A stretch of 64,000 nucleotides of DNA, taken from assembly GCF_964340395.1 (NCBI RefSeq), contig NC_135571.1, positions 14,433,046 to 14,497,045 on the forward strand, given 5' to 3'. Made by a program: the position numbers and the translations under genes. Shown in pieces: positions 57,545-64,000 of this stretch (positions are counted from its first letter, which is position 1; every line of letters begins with the position of its first letter). Source of the stretch: Glandiceps talaboti (lineage: Eukaryota > Hemichordata > Enteropneusta > Spengelidae). Below the pieces are notes generated by a model, which was not told the DNA's origin, did no database searches, and saw only the letters and a program-made list of their open reading frames with translations.

Positions 57545-58780
57545 TTTGTATAGTAGTAGTGTATAGTAGAGTCCCCTGTGGTCTAAGTTGCACAGTATGC
57601 CTTAATTTGCCGACTAAGACTTATAGACTTTGTGGCTATAAGTTTCTTGTAGATATATACACAAGTATATGGTGTGTCTCACTCTCAAAGTTCATGTTAG
57701 CTTTCACATATTTCTTCTAGATTGTAAAAAAAACAAAACAATATGTAAATATGGGGTCAAGACCCACAAATTCTATTCTGTTTACGCTGTGGTGCCATGG
57801 AGGAGGAGGAGGAGGTGGTGGTGGAGGGGGGAGGGAGTTGATGGACTTTAATCTCCTTTATCTTACTCTACCAAACAACATGCATAGTCCTTTACTTTTA
57901 CAAATAAGGCCAAATAAAAAAAATGTGAGGTTCTGGTTACCCAACCCCAGTTTTTCATGCCAATCCTAACAATTTTTTTTATGTATTCAAGAAAAAAAAT
58001 AAAATCACAAAAACTGTGAGGTCTCACAAGAAATAGTGGATACGGAAACTGACATCAACTTGAAAAGACAATATAAAACCGTTCTTCCAATCTGTAATGG
58101 CTGTACACCTGATGGGAAGAAACCAATAACACAGAAACCATTTGGAAAACAATGGAAAACATAACTACCTGAATTGGATAGACACTCAGATATGAAAAAA
58201 TATATATATATAAAAAAAATCCAATAAAAATCTACCTACCCCACCTATTCTAAAATTGAGCGTAATTGGAACCACACAATTGTTTTTGTTAGGCTTTATG
58301 TACAACTATGTAAGATATGACAGTGGCAATTGAGATTTTGACTTGACTATGATAGACACAAACTAAAACGATGTTGTGACATGTGAATACAGAGTGATAC
58401 CTTATCCCTATTTAGTTACCAAACACTTCGCCGAAACATAGTATTTATATTCTGTTTCAATAACAGCTAAAAAGTTGTATGATTTTGGTATAATTGGAAT
58501 TTAATTTTCAAAAAATCATGAAAATATTATAATCTCTCGCTAATTATTCAAATAATTATTTTGATTCTGATTAAATAGTAGAGAAATCTTTTCATATAGA
58601 AACTGAAATTTATTATGAATTTATCGTAAGTTCTGGAATCATCGGAAATTGGAAGAAATAATTGAAAAATTGGAAAGTTATTTTCCCACAGATTTGGAGT
58701 AAGAGTTCAAATTTCATTATAATTTTATTGGAAAATCAATTTAAGTTCTTTTCAAATGGAAATTCATCTGTGTTGGTAAA
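57545..58780. other. No gene seen
   Basis: AT-rich. A (GGA)n/(GGT)n purine patch is at 57800-57833. Confidence 0.6.
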
Positions 58781-58784
58781 CCAT

Positions 58785-59052
58785 AGTATTCAATTTCACT
58801 TTTGTTCTGAACACAAATTGAAAATTTTACCTGAAATTTTCGACTGCACACTTCAGTCGCTGTCAACAGATTGACCCACTATTCAGTACACGTGACCTTA
58901 TGGACATGTGAGCCTAAGAAGGGGTCATAGGTGTCTCTGGAAGTTTATATCGCCCTCCGTCTCTGTTTAATGATAACAAAGACTGAAGTGTGCAGTCGAA
59001 AATTTCAGATAAAATTTTCAAGTTTTGTTTGGAACAAAAGTTAAATTGAATA
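58785..59052. mobile_element. MITE-like inverted repeat, arms about 73 bp
   Basis: Left arm 58785-58858 (AGTATTCAATTTCACTTTTG .. GACTGCACACTTCAGTC) pairs with right arm 58981-59052 (GACTGAAGTGTGCAGTCGAA .. AAATTGAATACT) with a few mismatches around a 122-bp unique centre. No target-site duplication recognised. Confidence 0.78.
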
Positions 59053-59144
59053 CTGTAGTTTAAGTTCTCCTTATATAGTTCACAAAAAAGCAAGTAATTT
59101 GGCTTAAAAGTGCTTGGTACTAAAAGAGGTAATGACCTGACATA

Positions 59145-59190
59145 TAGCGCCCTATAGGGACTGGTATGTCAACTATGAGGGCGCTATTAA
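59145..59190. repeat. Small hairpin with two GCGCCCT(A/C) motifs
   Basis: TAGCGCCCTATAG ... CTATGAGGGCGCTA, a 13-bp imperfect inverted repeat. Confidence 0.6.
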
Positions 59191-59984
59191 TAGCCCAACC
59201 AAAAAATAGTGCCTTCTAGTGGTTGTGTTGAAATATCACCAGTGTGCTAATAAATAGTGCTCTTTCATGGCTGCTGAAGTCAGAACAGACAGCACTATTT
59301 ATCAACAATGGAAAAACATCCATGGCACCCATTTATAATGGAGTCTTCCACTGTCACCTGTGGACACTATATCAATCTCTACATAATGACAACCTCCAGA
59401 AAGACAGACTTGTATTGCTACCACCAGAGCGCGCTATATACTTTCCATTATACAAATGCAACCCTCTGGCAATATCATGTTTTGTTCAGCTATCACAAAA
59501 GGGCGCCATTTATGTGAAACATTTTGCATCTTGATAGTTGTGGTACTTTGGGTGAACAAAACTTTTGATAGAAAGCTCATCAAAAAACTTGAAGGACTAC
59601 GTTTGTTCTTATCTTAAAACATTTATTTCCGTGGTAATTAGGGTATAGAACTGAACATTTCACTTCAAATAGTAACTCTATTTTCTTGAACATAGCAACA
59701 ATTTTTGTGGCTGTTGCACAAAAAAATCCAATTTTATGTAAATATTTTTTGGCAACATAATGTGCCACATGTGCAAACTTTACCAAAGTAAAGGAATATA
59801 GTTTCAGATTGGACATGATTTACATAGAAAGACTGATTTTTTTTTTATGCCGTCATATTTGACATTTTCCATGTATATTTAAAAGTATCTCAAAATTTTG
59901 TCAGAATTTAGATATAAATGCATTGATTACAAGAAGCAGAGGTTAGTTTAGTTTACTTAGTGCCAATGGTTACACATAACGTTG

Positions 59985-60120
59985 CTGATGATTGGTAGAT
60001 CAGCAGGGGGTCAGTCTAGTATACACGATTTGATTGGTTGGAGCATATTATATTACCTATGATTGGTTGCTCAGTAGGGTTAAGTTTAGTGAACTCATGT
60101 GATTGGTTGTTACATATATT
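59985..60120. repeat. Degenerate tandem repeat, about 60 bp x 2-3, with ATTGGTTG
   Basis: Copies around TGATTGGT(A/T)G(A/C)TCAG and GGGTNAGTNTAGT. Each carries an inverted CCAAT motif. Confidence 0.55.
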
Positions 60121-60294
60121 AGCTATTCATTGTACAGATGTTTAAAATCATGCTTCCCACTAATTCCAAGTAGTTCTTCCGAGACAACATATTTCTGAGC
60201 ACTATATTTGATTTTCCTCTGTCAACTATTTCCATTATATTCGTAGTGTGTACATCACAACTGCGTCTTCCTGTCGAAACTTCATACTGCAACA

Positions 60295-61435
60295 TCACAT
60301 TTTCTGATAGAGGGCGCTGTTTAATTTAAAGGTCTTTCACTTTACATGCAACCATCACATGGTTTGACGCGAAAAAATAAAATATCAATTTAAATGTATT
60401 CAATGGTTCTGTCTTGGTCCATGTAAGGCTTCCATGTAATGGTCTTTGTCAGTTATACAAATTTATTTACAGAAAAAATGAATAAAAATTTCTTTGAATA
60501 CATCTCCTGTTCTTCAAACTATCATGTAACATTTTTGTAAAAAGCCTAAATCTATCACACTGTGTTGGGTATCCATTATAACTCCTGTATTCCATTCATG
60601 AATAGAGGGCGCACTTTACTTTAAAGGTCTATTTGTCTTTCCATACATTGATATAACTATTATAATTCCCTGATAGAGGGTGCTGATTAATTTAAAGGTC
60701 TTTCACTTTTCATGCAATAATATCACTACTGTAATTCTTTGATAGAGGGCGCTGTTTAACTTAAAAATCAAATTAATTTTTCATGCAATAATATCAACTT
60801 TTATTCTTAGATAGTGGGCACTCTTTACTTTAAAGGTCTATTTGACTTCTCTTGCATTAATATCACTGTTGTAAATTTTTGCTTGAGGGAATACTGTATA
60901 TAGATTTGATAAATTAGTGTTCTTTTCATCAATAACACTGGTATTTCATCCCTAGAGGGCTTATTTTGCTTCATAAAGCTCTTTGTCTATTTGTGATTTT
61001 GCCATTAATATCAGTACTACGCCAGCATAGTTAACTATAAAGGACATTTCTTATTTCATTCCATCCATATATTTCAATGCTGCAGTCATTGCTAGGGGCA
61101 GTCTTCACATGTTTGTTTTCATCCCCCCCCCCCCCCCCAAGTTACAACCAACATGTATTAGGGGGATTTGTTTACTTGAAACATCTAAATTTATGTATTG
61201 CTATACATTCCTATTGCAATATATATCTTGTTCTTCCCAGTAGAGGGTGCACTCCTTGCAAAGGTCTCTTATGATATACATCTTCCCTCTAGAGGGTGCA
61301 GTTCTCTATAAAGGTATATCGTGATATGCATCTTCCCAGTGAATGGTGTAGTTCCCTGTAAAGGTCTACTATGATAAATATACTATTTCTTCCCACTAGA
61401 GGGCGCACTTCACTGTAAAGGTCTATCACTATATC
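60295..61435. repeat. Clustered AGAGGGCGC - TTTAAAGGTCT repeat, about 9-10 degenerate copies
   Basis: Copies near 60305, 60603, 60672, 60739, 60810, 60953, 61242, 61289, 61340 and 61394. Each has (A/C)TAGAGGGCGC(T/A) followed by about 10-15 bp and TTTAAAGGTCT(T/A)TC or a relative, then in several ATGCAATAATATCAC. Spacing is about 70 bp in the tight part (60600-60850). Confidence 0.75.
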
Positions 61436-61449
61436 TTCACATTTGTACG

Positions 61450-62280
61450 AAAGCTTACTTCTGATCCTTTTGAAATAATGAAAATTTATGGGTTTACCAT
61501 TTTGTGTTCAAGGAAATCATCAATCTTGTATTTCCCATGGAGTTATTTGGTGGCCATATTGGATTCGGCGGCCATATTGGGTTCTAAAATAACTGATTAT
61601 TTTTCTTGATTTTAAATGAGAATGGGTTGAAGTTTCTTGAGCAAAGTAACACAACTTTTTAACATTGTATTTCCAAGGCACATTTCATGTTCTTCTAGTG
61701 ATAACATAATTGCCGTCCGACAGTTATTGCTCAGAAATGAATTAGTCTTCCTTATCATTTGCAACTTTTCAAAAAAAAAAATTTCAGTTCTTACAAGAAA
61801 CAGTAGTTTCATAAATAAGTGTGAACAGTTTCAAAATATTCCCTCCACATTTGTACTTATAAAACATATTTTTAATGTTTAATGTAGTGCTACTGTCCTA
61901 GCCTAGAATCTAAGCATATCAACTTAAATGCTTTCCTTCTATCATTAGGGTTGTTCATGCAGACGAGTATTAAGTAGCGTCCTGATATGATAACTACAAT
62001 ATTTGAACATAACCTCATAATATTACATAGTAAGGGATGTTGTCCACAATCTTAATCTTCTATGTTGTCTGTAAATGTGTATTAAAGGTACTTTTCACAA
62101 TTTTCTGCATCTGCAATTCCATCATGTGTTGTGTTTAAGGTCAATTTGCAACATAACTGATTGTCAGATGGCAAACCCATGAGCACATATCTGAATGAAA
62201 ATAATTGTTTATCACTGAAATTTGGGCAAATTTAATAGAACAAACAGTTCAAATTTTTCTTCTGACTTTCATTGTCATTT
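61450..62280. other. No gene seen
   Basis: AT-rich. GGCCATATTGGATTC and a near copy (GGCCATATTGGGTTC) at 61551-61584. Confidence 0.6.
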
Positions 62281-62284
62281 CTAG

Positions 62285-62372
62285 GCAAGTTGATGAATGT
62301 TCAAAAAATAACACAGAGATGCCTAGCAACAAGACCATGCCTATAGCAACAACCAAATAAGGGTGTAGATGT
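62285..62372. repeat. Inverted copy of the GTTGCTATGG dispersed repeat
   Basis: Minus strand reads GTTGTTGCTATAGGCATGGT, CTTGTTGCTAGGCATC, then TGAACATTCATCAACTTGCC, matching the order of motifs in the 44.3-44.7 kb repeat. Confidence 0.65.
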
Positions 62373-62814
62373 ACGATTCAAAGATAAGAACATGGATGGT
62401 TAGGCATCCGGATAAACACTTTAGAAAGTTAACACATACTACTGTAGAGTTGTACTACAACTAAAGTTGTGTATAAATTATTTACGCATCTGTAACTAGT
62501 TCATTCAATAGTGACATCATGCTGTTCAGCAGAATATCCTGGCAAAAAGTCTAATTTGCTCCACACGTGCACATTTCTGTACAAAACATGTTTTATCTCT
62601 TCCATAACCACCTGACTTCACATTCAACATCAGTAGTGCATTTGCACCCCCAGATTAACTATGGGTTGTGGAGCATATGTCAGATCTGTAAAGGAATGTC
62701 TGCACACTTGATAACAAGCCAAACTATTAAATAATCCGAAATTGGTCAAAAGGAGGACATAGATTTTTGGCAAGGGTAGTTCTGTGCAATAAATGAATGC
62801 CTTTATTTTTTACC

Positions 62815-63110
62815 ATGAATTTATGTGGAGTAGGAAGTCATTGAGGCTTTAAAGACTCCTTGCTGTTCTGAGTTGGTTACAATACATGCCTGATTGGTGT
62901 AGTCGCAGTTACCCTTAAAGCTGTTCCAAATGTCTACGACACGTTGAATGAACAATATTTATGTATTACGTATATCCAATCTGTATTCAAATGATGAATT
63001 AATGTAGTAGCAATATCCCTTTCTGGTAAACTGTTCCAAATGTCCACAACACGTTGATTGAAAAAATATTTACATATAACTTATATCCAATCTGTATTAA
63101 GGTAGTAGGT
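62815..63110 (-). mobile_element. LINE reverse-transcriptase C-terminal fragment with internal tandem duplication
   Basis: Minus strand frames read YFFNQRVVDIWNSLPERDIA (about 63070-63010) and, in a second tandem copy, LFIQRVVDIWNSFKGNCDYT (about 62955-62890), then NSEQQGVFKASMTSYST and a stop near 62822. The ..VVD.WNSLP...F...L pattern is the standard C-terminus of CR1/Jockey-clade reverse transcriptases. It is a remnant with frameshifts. Confidence 0.72.
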
Positions 63111-63290
63111 GTCAAACTCGAATTACGTCAACGACGCAACTTTTGGTGCAGACTGAAATGGGCGCTCTTGTCAACATTCGAATGTGAAGCAAACACGGAA
63201 GTGTTTGGAAGTGAAGTGATCAAGTGTTTATAGATGTTTTTCGAGCGCTGTACGTACTCTTGGAGATTTAGGGGTGAATGGAAGGTAATC
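63105..63290 (+). promoter_or_regulatory. Possible CpG promoter and first exon of a gene extending right
   Basis: Local CpG enrichment with ATTACGTCAACGACGC (CRE-like TTACGTCA), ACACGGAAGTG (ETS-type) and GGGCGCTC. A donor-like GGAAG|GTAATC lies at about 63283. No ATG-led frame identified. Confidence 0.3.
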
Positions 63291-63299
63291 TCGTATAAT

Positions 63300-64000
63300 T
63301 GAGTTTCAGAAGTCCTTGCGAAGAAAATTAGCTTTACTACCAGACTTAAAGAGGAACTGTTTTATAAATTTTAGACTTGATGAAAAGTATCATCAACCAC
63401 ACTTTCTAGGCTATATTGCCTGTCTGGAAACGTGGCCCACAAACCATTCAGACCTTTCAATGTTTATCTCTACAGAGGAAGTTATACATTCATGAATATA
63501 ATTTTAATATCGGTGACAGTTTTTTTTAGTGTGGGTTTTTTTGACGTGAGAAGGTGACATATTTGACCACTGTAAACTTATCTTTGGCATTTGATCATTT
63601 GCCACACTACACATATAGACACAACAATGGCGAAAAATGTGCAACAAATATGATCCAAATGTATGTAAACAATCAACTCTCAAGTACCATAATCAAGTGT
63701 TACGGATGACAGAATACAACTTTTTGATATTCGCTAAGTTTTGATGTTTTGCAAGGTCACCGTGAACTCTCAGCTGTCATGAATTAATACTTAGAACAAA
63801 TGTTTGCATTTCGCGAATAGTATTCTTCTGAGATGACAACATTAAGTTATTAAAAGATCGTTGATGTCAAATAATGACTAATTACAGACAGTTGGAAGAA
63901 CAATGACGTGATCACATTGTTTAGCTAGTTTTCATATTTGTCAATATCATTTGCATTGAATTAAGGCGACGGCAATACTTCCGTTTTAGTCATTTATGGT
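63300..64000. other. No gene seen
   Basis: AT-rich with scattered CpG. No supported exon to the end of the window. Confidence 0.5.

Noticed and set aside
59244-59534. 96-codon + frame MLINSALSWLLKSEQ...
   Set aside because: No domain, no splice or homology support; it overlaps small inverted repeats (AAATAGTGCT / AGCACTATTT) that suggest mobile-element debris.

Overview
This window looks like nuclear DNA from an AT-rich invertebrate animal (a bilaterian, probably marine). It has short coding exons with GT..AG splice sites, large introns, tRNA-derived SINE remnants, LINE fragments, hairpin MITEs and very many micro- and minisatellites. Nothing is organised as in bacteria. The species cannot be fixed from sequence alone; a deuterostome or spiralian invertebrate is my guess.

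Two protein-coding genes are supported by splice-phase-consistent exon chains. The first, on the + strand (about 21.3-36.5 kb), is a CREB3L1/CREB3L2-type (OASIS/BBF2H7) membrane-bound bZIP transcription factor. Eight coding exons encode an acidic N-terminus, two SUMO-type motifs, the CREB3-family ATB block, a bZIP domain, one transmembrane segment split by an intron, a Site-1-protease-like site and a glycosylated lumenal tail. Its true first exon was not found. The second, on the - strand (49.75 to 38.82 kb), is a MANSC1-like type I membrane protein. Seven exons sum to exactly 503 codons: signal peptide, MANSC cysteine domain, acidic repeat, long Ser/Thr-rich mucin-like stalk, transmembrane helix and a short tail ending in a [13 protein letters not shown]-type motif. 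The two genes are convergent, with about 2.4 kb between their stop codons (3.4 kb).

Layout. 0-21 kb: no coding evidence; minisatellites, a CpG-rich inverted-repeat block (3.06-3.41 kb), SINE remnants and a 1.8 kb terminal-inverted-repeat element (14.51-16.33 kb) carrying a broken ORF and two nested hairpin MITEs. 21-36.5 kb: CREB3L-like gene; its largest intron holds a 38-bp x about 30 array and a 42-bp x about 23 array. 36.5-38.3 kb: spacer. 38.8-49.8 kb: MANSC1-like gene; its fourth and fifth coding exons are separated by a 2.9 kb array of 28-bp units. 50.2-53.1 kb: a second 28-bp array (1.85 kb), a perfect 75-bp-arm hairpin and a long (AT)n tract. 53-64 kb: microsatellites, a MITE, a cluster of AGAGGGCGC (CTCF-like) repeats at 60.3-61.4 kb, a LINE fragment, and a CpG-richer possible promoter/first exon at 63.1-63.3 kb.

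Roughly a fifth of the window is tandem repeat. Most long open frames (up to 646 codons) are artefacts of stop-free repeat units. I found no convincing new biological system. The most interesting items are the CTCF-like repeat cluster, the triplicated splice donor in the MANSC1-like gene, the CpG-decay pattern within the 28-bp array, and the SINE-derived minisatellite.
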